A DNA stretch of 64,000 bases from Micromonospora sonchi (GTDB lineage: Bacteria; Actinomycetota; Actinomycetes; Mycobacteriales; Micromonosporaceae), in assembly GCF_014646235.1 (NCBI RefSeq), contig NZ_BMNB01000027.1:1-64000 (forward strand). The letters are read 5' to 3'. The stretch's first letter is position 1. Each line of letters begins with the position of its first letter. A program made the translations under genes and the position numbers. This document shows, one piece after another, positions 35,562 to 43,975 of the stretch. A model generated the notes under the pieces. That model saw only the letters and a program-made list of their open reading frames with translations, searched no databases and had not been told where the DNA came from.

Positions 35562-36780
35562 TTGCTGTGGGGTCGGGGTCGAGCGGGTCGATGCCGAGCC
35601 GTGTCGCCAGGTCACGCAACTCTGCGGAGCCACGGCGGCGCGCATCCCGCACCATCTGACCGGTGATCTCCTTGACCGTTGCCCGGGACCGCAGTTCCTG
35701 TGCGGAGACATCGTCGGCGGCCAGGAACTGCCGCACCGCCTTCTCGTGGTTGCCGGCCAGGAAGTGGCCCCGACCAACATCGATGTGCAGTCGAGTCCGA
35801 CGCTGTGCGTTACGCAAAGCGGTCCGGTCGACCTTTCGGGCATACTCCGGCGCTCGCTCCGGCTCACCATTTTCCAGCGCGATCGCCACCCGCCACGTCG
35901 CTACGTTCGCCGGCCCGAACTCCATCCGCCACCGATCCGCGCCGCCCGCCCGGCGCAGAGCGCCCTCGGCCTCGGCGTAGTGAGCGGCAGCGTCGTCACC
36001 ACGGCCCAGCGAGGCGGCGGAGATCGCCGCGTGGAGATGCAACATCCCATACCAGGACGCCAAGCCCTCGGTGGCTGTGTCGCCGACCCGCTCGGCAGCA
36101 ATCGCCGCCAGGGTCAGGGATCGGCGCTGTGATCCGCCGGTCAGGGCGACCTGCGCGGTGGCGAAATCGGCCGCCGCGATCTCATCGGGTTCACCGAGCA
36201 GCGCGGCGGCGTGTTGGGCTCGCTCGGCGAGACGCATCGACAGGTCCACGTGACCGAGACTCTTCATGCCGGTCGCGCCCGCAAACGCCGCCTTCACGAA
36301 CAGCGCCAAGCCCTGCCGCTCGGTGCGAGGCTCAGCAGCGAGGTACCGGGTGGCCGCGATCAGGTCAGGGAGCAGAGCAGCGTAGGCCACGTAATCGCAC
36401 GCCATCCGCGTCCGCATCACCTCTTCAGCACTGCGGACGACATCGGCAACGTTCGGCGGCGGACCGTCCGGGTCCTCGTCAAGCGCCCGCCGGATCCCGG
36501 GTGCAGCACTGTAGATCGCCAGCTCGGAGGCATCCCGAGGCTGGGCCGGTTGAGCGGTGAGATCCTCGACCCGGACGCCCAGCGCGGTGGCCAGGGCGAT
36601 GATGAGGCTCCGCTTCGTGACGGCCCGTTTGCCGCCCTCGATCATCGTGATGTAAGCAGCGGAGACGCCAACACGGTCGGCAAGTTGCTGCTGGGTCATG
36701 CCTGCGGTGGCCCGCCACCGGGCGATACGCAGTCCGATGTAGTCAGCCACGACGCTCTGCCGGGCGCCGTAGGTGATCAC
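35557..36780 (-). CDS. XRE-family regulator with TPR-like C-terminal domain
   Basis: The product of 407 residues starts at a GTG (36780). The N-terminal helix-turn-helix is IARWRATAGMTQQQLADRVG followed by VSAAYITMIEGGKRAVTKRS. The rest is helical repeats (QGLALFVKAAFAGATGMKSL, VDLSMRLAERAQHAAALLGE, ADFATAQVALTGG, HFLAGNHEKAVRQFLAADD), as in Actinobacteria-specific regulators where the repeats bind a peptide or other effector. It is intact, unlike the XRE gene at 33738 just downstream. Both may regulate the operon between them through the palindrome at 35545-35561. Confidence 0.85.
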   Translation of the reverse strand: MITYGARQSVVADYIGLRIARWRATAGMTQQQLADRVGVSAAYITMIEGGKRAVTKRSLIIALATALGVRVEDLTAQPAQPRDASELAIYSAAPGIRRALDEDPDGPPPNVADVVRSAEEVMRTRMACDYVAYAALLPDLIAATRYLAAEPRTERQGLALFVKAAFAGATGMKSLGHVDLSMRLAERAQHAAALLGEPDEIAAADFATAQVALTGGSQRRSLTLAAIAAERVGDTATEGLASWYGMLHLHAAISAASLGRGDDAAAHYAEAEGALRRAGGADRWRMEFGPANVATWRVAIALENGEPERAPEYARKVDRTALRNAQRRTRLHIDVGRGHFLAGNHEKAVRQFLAADDVSAQELRSRATVKEITGQMVRDARRRGSAELRDLATRLGIDPLDPDPTAT

Positions 36781-37169
36781 AAAAAGCCGTCAGCACTGCA
36801 GCCTCCCAGGGAGGAATCTGAGCCCAGCCCGCCGGCCCCGACCGACGGTCCAGCACTTCGGACGGTACACCGACCTGCACCCAACATGGTGACGCTGAGC
36901 ATCCGAATAGTCCACGGATTGTGGCCATCCCGGCCGTGCTCGCTCCCCGCCCTGACTCGGTCTGGCCTCTCCCCTCGTAAGCCCACGATCGTTGGCGGCT
37001 GAGCTGCACGCCACGCCGACAGAAGTGCAGCTGAAGTGCCAACGATCGCAGACGGAGCCTGCTGGGCCCGCCGTCAACGCTGGGACTGAAGAGCCACTGC
37101 TACCGATATTTGTCGCTATATGGGCCGCTGCTGATTAAGGAGTAATCTGCCATCCCCCCGTACTGCCAC
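36781..37169. other. Intergenic region upstream of the XRE gene
   Basis: This gap of about 390 bases holds the long interrupted hairpin at 36986-37048 and otherwise no convincing gene. The only open frames are short and unlike protein. The end near 37100-37169 is probably residue of the decayed restriction-modification locus. Confidence 0.4.
36986..37048. repeat. 63-base symmetric interrupted hairpin
   Basis: Outer arms CGATCGTTGGC (36986-36996) and GCCAACGATCG (37038-37048) pair over 11 bp. Inner arms AGCTGCAC (37002-37009) and GTGCAGCT (37025-37032) pair over 8 bp. Outer and inner stems are separated by 5 unpaired bases on each side, with a 15-base loop. No U-run follows on either strand. 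It could be a regulatory RNA structure, an attenuator or a protein-binding palindrome. Confidence 0.65.
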
Positions 37170-37730
37170 TCACCGCACCGTCGAGTCTGCCGCAGCGGAG
37201 GCTTCGAGCGCTGCGACGACCGCCTCGAATTCGGCCAGGGCTGCGGTGAGGTCTTCGACGATCTCTCGGGCGATGACCTCGGGAGCCGGGAGGTTCTCCA
37301 TGTCCTCCAAGGATTCGTCGCGCAGCCAAGTGATGTCGAGGTTGACCTTGTCGCGGGCGAGCAATTCGTCGTACGTGAACGATTTGAACCGCTCGGTTTC
37401 GACGCGCTCGGATCGGGGCTTGCCTGGCAGGTAGCTAAAGACGAAGTCTTCGAGGTGGTGGCGGCGAAGCGGGTTCTGCTTGAGGGTGAAGTGCTGGTTG
37501 GTCCGCAGGTCGTAGATCCACAGCCGGTCGGTCCACGGCTGCTCGGCGGCGGGCTTCTTGTCGAAGAAGAGCACGTTGGCCTTGACGCCCTGGGCGTAGA
37601 AGATGCCGGTCGGCAGGCGCAGCATGGTGTGCGCGGCGAGCCGGGCGGTGCCGTCAACCAGTTCGACGCCGTGCACGAAGGTGTCACGCAGATGTGCGCG
37701 CTCGGTCGGGGTCGGACCCGACCTGGCGGC
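37170..37730 (-). pseudogene. HsdM-type DNA methylase remnant with internal deletion
   Basis: The frame reads TERAHLRDTFVHGVELVDGT, then ARLAAHTMLRLPTGIFYAQG and VKANVLFFDKKPAAEQPW, ending with ALEASAAADSTVR. The parts before and after ARLAA belong to different places of type I modification subunits. In intact proteins roughly a hundred residues, including the NPPF catalytic motif, lie between TARLA and HTMLRLP. So an internal in-frame deletion has removed the active site, and the N-terminus is missing too. The longest clean frame starts at a GTG (37676, 168 residues). No hsdS or hsdR gene is visible beside it. It is a relic of a lost restriction-modification system. Confidence 0.75.
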
Positions 37731-37743
37731 CGGTCCCCGCCCA

Positions 37744-37820
37744 GCTCATCTCGTTGACCATGAGGTTGGCGGCAGTTGAGGAGATCGACTTCGCCGCTAA
37801 CCTCATGATCAACGGGGTGA
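37744..37820. repeat. 29-bp inverted repeat at the 3' end of the DsbA-like gene
   Basis: Left arm 37744-37772 and right arm 37792-37820 are complementary at 25 of 29 positions; three of the four exceptions are G-T pairs, which can pair as RNA. The loop is 19 bases. The right arm includes the stop codon of the DsbA-like gene (minus strand), so it may end that transcript. It may instead be a scar of the rearrangement that damaged hsdM. Confidence 0.7.
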
Positions 37821-38426
37821 GTGGTGAGGGTGAGGGGTGGTGTGGGGGCGGCCTTTCAGCTCGTGGAAGCCTGGGGTCGCGGCGACGAGGAGGGTGCCGT
37901 CCCAGAGGCGGCCGGCAGCCTCGCCGCGTGGGATGCGGGAGATGACCGGGCCGAAGAAGGCCACCCGCCGGCCGGTGTCGTCCTCGGCGGCGATGATCGG
38001 GGTGCCGACGTGGTCGCCGACCAGCGCGATTCCCTCGGCGTGCGAGGCGCGCACCGCGCCGTCGAACACCGTCGTGTCGGCCGCGTCCGCGAGGTCCCTC
38101 GGCAGGTCCGCGTCCGCCAGCGCGTCACCGAGGTCGCACCACTGGCCTCCTTCATGGACCCGCTTGCCGTACGCGGTGAAGAAGCGCGCCAGCCCGTCCT
38201 GACCGTGCCGCTGTCGCACCGCCGCGCAGACCCGCACCGGGCGCCACAGCCAACCCTCGGTGTCGCCCTCCGGATCGACCTCCCGGCCCTCGTTGAGCAC
38301 GGACAGGCTCATCACATGCCAGCGAAGGGCGAGCGGTCGGACCGTGGCGGCCTCGACCAGCCACCGCAAGGTGACCCAGGTGTACGGGCAACTCGGGTCG
38401 AACCAGAAGTCCACGTTCCGCGCCAT
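37809..38426 (-). CDS. DsbA-fold protein similar to mycothiol-dependent nitroreductase Rv2466c
   Basis: The ATG at 38426 follows AGGAGGAGG; the open frame continues upstream into repeat DNA and is not coding. The 205-residue product has VDFWFDPSCPYTWVTLRWL, LRWHVMSLSVLNEGRE, then GTPIIAAEDD and VAFFGPVISRIPRGEAAGRL, which closely follow Mycobacterium Rv2466c-type proteins. Those use a CPWC active site with mycothiol to reduce nitro compounds and disulphides. Here the motif is CPYT: the first cysteine is kept and the resolving cysteine is threonine, suggesting a monothiol mechanism. No signal peptide is present, so it acts in the cytoplasm. Confidence 0.85.
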   Translation of the reverse strand: MARNVDFWFDPSCPYTWVTLRWLVEAATVRPLALRWHVMSLSVLNEGREVDPEGDTEGWLWRPVRVCAAVRQRHGQDGLARFFTAYGKRVHEGGQWCDLGDALADADLPRDLADAADTTVFDGAVRASHAEGIALVGDHVGTPIIAAEDDTGRRVAFFGPVISRIPRGEAAGRLWDGTLLVAATPGFHELKGRPHTTPHPHHSPR

Positions 38427-38893
38427 CGGCCTCCTCCTGACGACAGGAGAAGTTACCCGCTTCAGGCGCCGATCAGCACCGCAGAGAGACCAGCAATAGG
38501 CGAGGCCGGGGTCCAGGGCTGGTGATGCTGTGCCTCGGGTGGTGGGCGGCGCGGGATACGGCATGTCGGGGTGTTCGGGCCGATCGGGCGGGCGCGAGAT
38601 GCGGCATGCCGCGGTATCCCGTCCGGTGAGCGGCGCGGCTTGCGGCATGTCGGGGCATCCGGCCCTGCTGAGGCCACGAGTTGCGGCATCTCGTGCGCAG
38701 ACCACGAGTTGCGGCATCTCGTGCGAAGGCCACGAGTTGCGGCATGTTGCGCGAAGGCCACGAGTTGCGGCACGTTGCGCGACGAGGCCGGATACAAGCG
38801 CCTCAGGCTGATCGGCTGGCGCTGCAACCGGCCAGGACGTCACCAACGCCTATTGCCGGGCTCACTCACTCGCCGAGGAGCGAAGCCGGCGGG
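38427..38893. other. Gene-free region filled with degenerate GCGGCAT repeats
   Basis: About 465 bases between two minus-strand genes contain many scattered GCGGCAT cores (for example near 38564, 38599 and 38640), leading into the regular tandem array at 38674-38785. Open frames here are repeat-derived and rejected as genes. Confidence 0.6.
38674..38785 (+). repeat. Four-unit 28-bp tandem repeat with hairpin core
   Basis: Units start at 38674, 38702, 38730 and 38758, each beginning CCACGAGTTGCGGCA. In the first two units CACGAG and CTCGTG flank a 9-base loop, so each can fold as a 6-bp hairpin; the last two units have lost the right arm (TTGCGCG instead). More degenerate GCGGCAT copies extend upstream to about 38555. 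Confidence 0.85.
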
Positions 38894-39301
38894 TCAGCCC
38901 TGCGTACGGTCGTCGATCTCGGTGCCCGACTCGCCAGGGCGCGCGCCGATCGCCTCCTCGGCGGCCCGCCCGCCGGTGCTCTGGTCACCCAGGTTGAGGT
39001 CGCTGCGGGGCAGGCCGGACAGCCCGGCGGGATCCCGGGTCGGCCGGTCGGTGTCCTCGCGGGCCGAGGTCTGGGCGGCCGGCCCGCCGGCCGACTCGCG
39101 GCGTCCGACCCCTCGGGCGTGGTAGCCGCCTGGACCGCCCGGGTCGGTTTCGATGGGGCGGCCGTCCGGTTCCGCCAGCCCGGCCCGGCGCAGCATGTCG
39201 ACCAGTTCGTCGTGCGGCATGTTTTCGGTGTCCGCTATTCCGGCGCCACGGGCGATGGATCGCAGCGTCACGAGGTCTTCGTCCCGGAAAGTCTCGGCCA
39301 T
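38894..39301 (-). CDS. Small hydrophilic hypothetical protein
   Basis: I chose the ATG at 39301 behind GGGGAAG. The 135-residue product starts AETFRDEDLVTLRSIARGAG and has NMPHDELVDMLRRAGLAEPD, a helix-turn-helix-like pair resembling Rho-N/SAP-type small helical domains. A disordered, charged Gly/Pro-rich tail of about 80 residues follows. The open frame continues upstream for more than 1,000 codons antisense to real genes, which is GC-bias noise. Function unknown; a nucleic-acid-binding role is only a guess. Confidence 0.6.
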   Translation of the reverse strand: MAETFRDEDLVTLRSIARGAGIADTENMPHDELVDMLRRAGLAEPDGRPIETDPGGPGGYHARGVGRRESAGGPAAQTSAREDTDRPTRDPAGLSGLPRSDLNLGDQSTGGRAAEEAIGARPGESGTEIDDRTQG

Positions 39302-39471
39302 ACCGCTGGCTTCCCCACCTGGTGGTGCGAAAACCTGCCGGTCGATCAGGCGCGGCCCGAGCCTGATCGACCCCGTTTCGCCGGAATGGCGGTGTCCCAC
39401 GCCGCCGGACACCGCCACTTCGCCGGCATGGTGTCGATCAAACAGCCACGCCGGAACCCGCCGAGCGAGCG

Positions 39472-41877
39472 TCAGCCGCTGGTCAGGCTCCACTGCTGGT
39501 TGGTGCCGCCGTGGCAGGCCCAGAGGTGCACCTTCGTCCCGTTCGTGGTGCCGTAGCCGCTGGCGTCGAGGCAGAGCCCGGAGTGGACGCCGGTGATGGT
39601 GCCGTTGGCGTTCACGTTCCACTGCTGGTTGGTCTGACCGTTGCAGTCCCAGATGATCGCCAGGGTGCCGTTTGCCGTGCCCTGCCCGGACGCGTCGAGG
39701 CACTTGTTGCCGTACACCATTAGTTGCTTGCTCGCGGTGTACGTCCACCGCTGGTTCGTCCCGCCGTGACAGTCCCAGAGCTGGGCCTGGGTGCCGTTGG
39801 TCGTACTCGATCCGCCGATCTCCAGGCAGCGGCCGGACTGAGCGCCGACGATCCGTACGCCCTGCGGTGGCGGTGGTGTGGTGCCGCCCTGCGGGCCGGC
39901 GGCCGCCATCACGGCCTGGGCACCGGCGGGCCAGTTGCCGTTGGTCACCGTCACGTTGCCGGAGACGACGTTGCCCCGGTCGCCGTTGGTCACGTTGGTG
40001 CTGCCGTTGGTCGACCAGTTGTTGGTGACGGTGAAGTTGCCCATGTTCTCGGCGAACCAGTAGTTGGCGGTGGCCCAGGTGCCGGTGGACGAGAAGACGT
40101 TGTTGCGGGCGGTGTAGTAGCGCGAGCCCTCGTCGAAGTAGAGGCCGAAGTGGCCGTTGGTCCGCAGGCAGTAGTTGTCGCTGATCAGGGCGCCCGGGTT
40201 CGCCGACAGGGTGTAGATGCAGCCGCCGTCGTTCATCTGCTGCATGACGTCGTGCACGTAGTTGCCGACCAGCCGGTTGTTGGACGCGGTGGTGGCGGTG
40301 CTGTAGCGCGGCTGGTAGTTGTACAGGCCGCGGTCGGCGTAGTGGTTGCTGCCGCCGGCGTCGTTGGAGCCCCAGCCGTAGCCGATGGACATGCCGGTGT
40401 ACGGCATGTTGTAGACCTCGTTGTACGAGACGGTGGCATTGCTGACGTAGGTGGTGAGCACCGAGACGATGCCCCGGTACTCGATCCCCAGGTCGTGCAG
40501 GCGGTTGTTGCTGATGGTGATGTCCCGGTTGACCATGCGCTGGTCGCTCGGGTGATGGGCGTCGGCGCGCACCCCGCCCACGACGATGCCGCCGGCCGAG
40601 TTGCGGGCGATCTCGGAGCGGGTGACGGTGATGTTGCTGGCGCCGAGGCCGACGCCGCTGGCGTGGGCGTTGGCGTCGTTGCCGATCCCGATGGCCGTCT
40701 GCCCCAGGTTGACGAACTGCGAGTCGCTGAAGGTGATGTTGTTGGCGGCGGAGATCTGGACCGCGGCGGGCATCTGCTGCCAGTTCGGCCGGGTGGCCTC
40801 GAACTGCGGGCAGCCGTTGTGGCAGGAGGTGAAGCTGGGCCAGTTCCAGTTGCCGTAGATGTAGGCACCGGTCTGCTGGTCCACGAAGCCCTGGTTGCTG
40901 CTGGCCCCCCGCCAACTGGTGCCGGTGAAGGTGATTCCGGTGAAGGTGATGTGGTGTGCCGGCGCGGCGTACGTCCCACCGACACCGAGCAGGGACTCCA
41001 GCGTCGGCAGCTCCACACGGACGTTGTTCATGTTCTGTCCGGCGAGCGGAATGTAGGAGAGCGCTCCGCTGCCCGGGTCGAGATACCACTCCCCCGGCGC
41101 GTCCAGGAACTCGTAGGCGTTGGTCAGATACAGCGGGCCGGCCCGGTGCGGGCTGGTGAACGTGTCGTAGCCGAAGTTGTTGTTGCTCCAGCCGGGCTGC
41201 TGCATCCGGATCTGGTTCCCGCTGATGCTCTGCACCGACACGTACCGGTCGGTGAACGAGTTGACGCTCTCCATCTGGATCCGGCTCTGGTTGGCCAGGT
41301 TGTTCAGGTAGCTCAACGCGCTGGTGGTGAACCTCATGCCGGTGCTGTCGGCGGTGAAGTCGGCCCGGTTGACCTGGGTGCGGGCCCGGGTGGCGAGGGC
41401 TCCGTCGACGTAGAGCTGCCGGCTGTCCAGCCCGGCGCCGACGTTGGCCCGCCAGATGTTGCGCCCGGCGTCCACCAGCGACCAGCCGGTCACCGCCCGG
41501 GCGCCGCTGATCACGGGGCGGGCCGACGGGGCAGCCTGCCACACCACCCGGTAGCCGTTCGTGCCGGAGTCGGCGGCGGCCAGCCGCAGCGGTGACGAGA
41601 GCCGGTACACCCCGTCGGCCAGTTGCACCACGATGTCGCCGGACATCGAGCCGTTCAGCCCGCGCACCGCGGTCTGCGCGGCGGTCAGCGAGCACGGTTG
41701 GGCGGCGCTGCAACTGCTGCCGCTGCCGGACGGGGACGCGTAGAGGGTGGTGGTGGCGGCGAGCGCCGGCGCGGCCGAGGTGGCCACGACGGTCGCGGTG
41801 GCCACGGCGGCCAGCGCCACCGCCGTGGCTGCGGCCAGCACCGGTCTGGTCAAGGTGAGAGGAGTTGGTACGGACAC
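39472..41877 (-). CDS. Secreted right-handed beta-helix protein with C-terminal CBM13
   Basis: The 801-residue product starts at GTG 41877 behind AAGGGAGAA. A signal peptide occupies about residues 1-41 (VLAAATAVALAAVATATVVA ... APALAA). Residues about 42-660 carry beta-helix strands with many Asn-rich turns (NITFSDSQFVNLGQTAIGIG, NITVTRSEIARNSAGGIVV, DITISNNRLHDLGIEYRGIV). Residues about 672-801 form a ricin-type CBM13 with CLEIGGSSTTNG, CLDASGQGTANG and three Q-x-W motifs. Similar proteins act on plant or algal polysaccharides, but I cannot name the glycoside hydrolase family. It lies 45 bases after the epimerase gene and is probably the last gene of the sugar ABC operon. Confidence 0.85.
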   Translation of the reverse strand: MSVPTPLTLTRPVLAAATAVALAAVATATVVATSAAPALAATTTLYASPSGSGSSCSAAQPCSLTAAQTAVRGLNGSMSGDIVVQLADGVYRLSSPLRLAAADSGTNGYRVVWQAAPSARPVISGARAVTGWSLVDAGRNIWRANVGAGLDSRQLYVDGALATRARTQVNRADFTADSTGMRFTTSALSYLNNLANQSRIQMESVNSFTDRYVSVQSISGNQIRMQQPGWSNNNFGYDTFTSPHRAGPLYLTNAYEFLDAPGEWYLDPGSGALSYIPLAGQNMNNVRVELPTLESLLGVGGTYAAPAHHITFTGITFTGTSWRGASSNQGFVDQQTGAYIYGNWNWPSFTSCHNGCPQFEATRPNWQQMPAAVQISAANNITFSDSQFVNLGQTAIGIGNDANAHASGVGLGASNITVTRSEIARNSAGGIVVGGVRADAHHPSDQRMVNRDITISNNRLHDLGIEYRGIVSVLTTYVSNATVSYNEVYNMPYTGMSIGYGWGSNDAGGSNHYADRGLYNYQPRYSTATTASNNRLVGNYVHDVMQQMNDGGCIYTLSANPGALISDNYCLRTNGHFGLYFDEGSRYYTARNNVFSSTGTWATANYWFAENMGNFTVTNNWSTNGSTNVTNGDRGNVVSGNVTVTNGNWPAGAQAVMAAAGPQGGTTPPPPQGVRIVGAQSGRCLEIGGSSTTNGTQAQLWDCHGGTNQRWTYTASKQLMVYGNKCLDASGQGTANGTLAIIWDCNGQTNQQWNVNANGTITGVHSGLCLDASGYGTTNGTKVHLWACHGGTNQQWSLTSG

Positions 41878-41922
41878 GCGGTTCTCCCTTCCGGGATGGG
41901 GGATTCGACGGGTGGCCCGCCC

Positions 41923-42780
41923 CTATCGCAGGAGCCCTCGGAGGTAGGCCAGGCCGTCCAGGGCGAGCCGGTCCTGCGACGGGGCGAGTGGACGCCAGAT
42001 CGACGCGGCGGTGGCGATCGTCTCGTTCTCCGCGGTGAACGACTCGATGCAGACCGCGCCCCGGTAGCCGGTTGCGGCCAGGGCGGTGAAGAAGCGGGGC
42101 CAGTCGAGGTGGTCCGCGCCCGGAGCCCCCCGGTCGGTGCCGCTGACCTGGACGTGCTTGATGTACGGCCCGGCGAGGGTGACGGCGGCGTACGGGTCGG
42201 CCTCCTCGATGTTCAGGTGGTAGGTGTCGAGCATGATGCCGACGTTCGACGGCAGCCCTTCGATCAGCTCCACCGTCTGTTCGATCGTGTTGGCGACGCT
42301 GGTCTCGTAGCGGTTGAGCGCCTCCACTCCGATGGACACGCCCCGCTCGGCGGCGTGGTCGGCGACCGGGGCCAGCGCGCGGCGGAATTCCGCGTAGCAG
42401 GCCGCGCGGGCCGTCGGGGTCATCCGCCAGGTCCGGCCCACCGAGGCGTAGACCGGGCCGCCGACGCAGGGCGCGCCGACGACCGCCGCGCTGTCCGCAC
42501 AACCCTTGAGGTACGCCACGGTCGCCTCGACGACCGCCGGGGCGGCGTTCACGAGGTCCCGCCCCGGCGGGGTGACCGCGCAGACGCCGGCCGCGGTCAG
42601 GCCGTGCCTGGCCAGCAGGTCACGGGTACGGATCGGATCCCAGTCGCCGGGTTGCTCGATCGGCAGCTCGACCGCGTCGAAGCCGAACCCGGCGATCCGT
42701 GGAATCAGCTCGGCCAAGGCCCGGTCGTCGACCGGCGACGCCCACACCCAGGGGTTGACACCGATGGCGTACAACGGCAC
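41923..42780 (-). CDS. Sugar phosphate isomerase/epimerase (tagatose-3-epimerase-like)
   Basis: The 285-residue product begins YAIGVNPWVWASPVDDRALA and contains the AP-endonuclease-2-type TIM-barrel motifs: a catalytic Glu in SIGVEALNRYETS, metal ligands in VGIMLDTYHLNIEE and HVQVSGTDRGAPG, and the second Glu in GAVCIESFTAEN. This is the pattern of D-tagatose/D-psicose 3-epimerases. It starts directly after the binding-protein stop, within the ABC operon, so it probably processes the imported ketose or related sugar. Confidence 0.85.
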   Translation of the reverse strand: MPLYAIGVNPWVWASPVDDRALAELIPRIAGFGFDAVELPIEQPGDWDPIRTRDLLARHGLTAAGVCAVTPPGRDLVNAAPAVVEATVAYLKGCADSAAVVGAPCVGGPVYASVGRTWRMTPTARAACYAEFRRALAPVADHAAERGVSIGVEALNRYETSVANTIEQTVELIEGLPSNVGIMLDTYHLNIEEADPYAAVTLAGPYIKHVQVSGTDRGAPGADHLDWPRFFTALAATGYRGAVCIESFTAENETIATAASIWRPLAPSQDRLALDGLAYLRGLLR

Positions 42781-43962
42781 CTACTTCCAGCGCTGCGGGT
42801 AACCCGGCAGGTCGGTGCAGCCGCACATCGCGTAGTGCAGCGGCGGCATGTCCAGGTCGAGGTAGCTGTCCAGGTTCTCCTGGGTGACGGTCGGTTGCGG
42901 CAGCTTCCACGGGTTGGACACCGGCTGGCCGTCGAGGATGCGCAGCGCGGCGATGATCGGCGTACGCCACTGGTAGGTGGGGTAGGTGGGCGCGATCGCG
43001 GTGAGGCCCTTGTCCTTCCAGAGCTTCAGGAAGTCGAGCTGGTCCTCGCCGTTGATCGGCGGCACCGGCTTACCGGCGTCCTGGAACGCCTCGACCGCTG
43101 CGACCGCGACCGCGCCGGCGTCCATCCAGACCCCGTCGATCGTGCCGTGCCGCTGGATGTAGTCGTTGACGATCTTCTTGGTCTTGGCCGGGTCGCCGTC
43201 GGTGAACTCGACGCCGACGACGTCGACCCCGGCCTTGTCGAAGGCGACCTTCGCGGCGGACCAGCGGGTCTCCAGGACGTCGACGCCGGGCAGGATGCGC
43301 AGGGCGAGCAGTTTGCCGCCGGGCTTCATGCGCTGGCTGACGAACTCGGCGCCGACGTGGCCGAAGCCGTACCCGCCGATGGGGTTGATGAACGTCACCG
43401 GGCACGGGGTGTCGACGCCGCGGTCGAAGACGATGACCGGCAGGCCGGCCTTGCAGGCTGCCGTCACGGCCGGGGTGAGCGTGGCGGTGGTGTTCGGCGA
43501 GACGATGAGCGCGTCGCAGCCCTTGCCGAGCAGGTCGTTGATGTCGGCGATCTGCTTCTGGTCCTTGCCTTCGGCGTCGACGTGCACGAACTCCTTGATC
43601 CGGCTGCCCTGCGCCTCGACCTCGGCCTGCATGGTCTTGAACCCGACCTGTCGCCACGGGTTGTTCAGGGCGGCGTTGGAGAAGCAGAGTTTGTGCGGGC
43701 CGGCCTTCTTGAACTTCGCGGTCTCCACCATCTTCGGGTTGAGCACCTGTTCCCACGGTCGGTCGGCCGGTCCGGTCGCAGTGGCGTCGAGCAGGGCGAG
43801 CTCGGCGTCGTAGTCGGCCTGCACGAAGAACTTCGACTGTTCCCCGGTGCCCGATCCGGCGGCGGAGGCGCTGCCCGACGGGCCGGCGGCCGGTTCGTCG
43901 GTGGCGCAGCCGGCGAGGCCGAGCAGGGTGACGGCGGCCAACGCCGCGATGGTACGTCGCAC
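42781..43962 (-). CDS. Sugar ABC importer periplasmic-binding lipoprotein (RbsB-like)
   Basis: The 393-residue product has a lipoprotein signal (AAVTLLGLAGC, Cys near residue 19), a Gly/Ser/Ala-rich linker, then a two-lobed type I binding-protein fold: LCFSNAALNNPWRQVGFKTM, CDALIVSPNTTATLTPAVT, GLPVIVFDRGVDTPCPVTF and GVWMDAGAVAVAAVEAFQDA. The C-terminus has a cysteine pair (MCGCTD). It follows the permease genes and should deliver a sugar to them. The ligand is not evident from the sequence. Confidence 0.88.
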   Translation of the reverse strand: MRRTIAALAAVTLLGLAGCATDEPAAGPSGSASAAGSGTGEQSKFFVQADYDAELALLDATATGPADRPWEQVLNPKMVETAKFKKAGPHKLCFSNAALNNPWRQVGFKTMQAEVEAQGSRIKEFVHVDAEGKDQKQIADINDLLGKGCDALIVSPNTTATLTPAVTAACKAGLPVIVFDRGVDTPCPVTFINPIGGYGFGHVGAEFVSQRMKPGGKLLALRILPGVDVLETRWSAAKVAFDKAGVDVVGVEFTDGDPAKTKKIVNDYIQRHGTIDGVWMDAGAVAVAAVEAFQDAGKPVPPINGEDQLDFLKLWKDKGLTAIAPTYPTYQWRTPIIAALRILDGQPVSNPWKLPQPTVTQENLDSYLDLDMPPLHYAMCGCTDLPGYPQRWK

Positions 43963-43975
43963 TATGTTTTTCCCC

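Noticed and set aside
38674..38785. CRISPR array
   Set aside because: The 28-bp units are directly adjacent with no unique spacers, and no cas genes are present.
38894..42502. A 1,202-codon open frame on the minus strand
   Set aside because: It runs in another frame over the beta-helix and epimerase genes; composition is Arg/Gly/Pro noise. Only its last 136 codons look like a gene.
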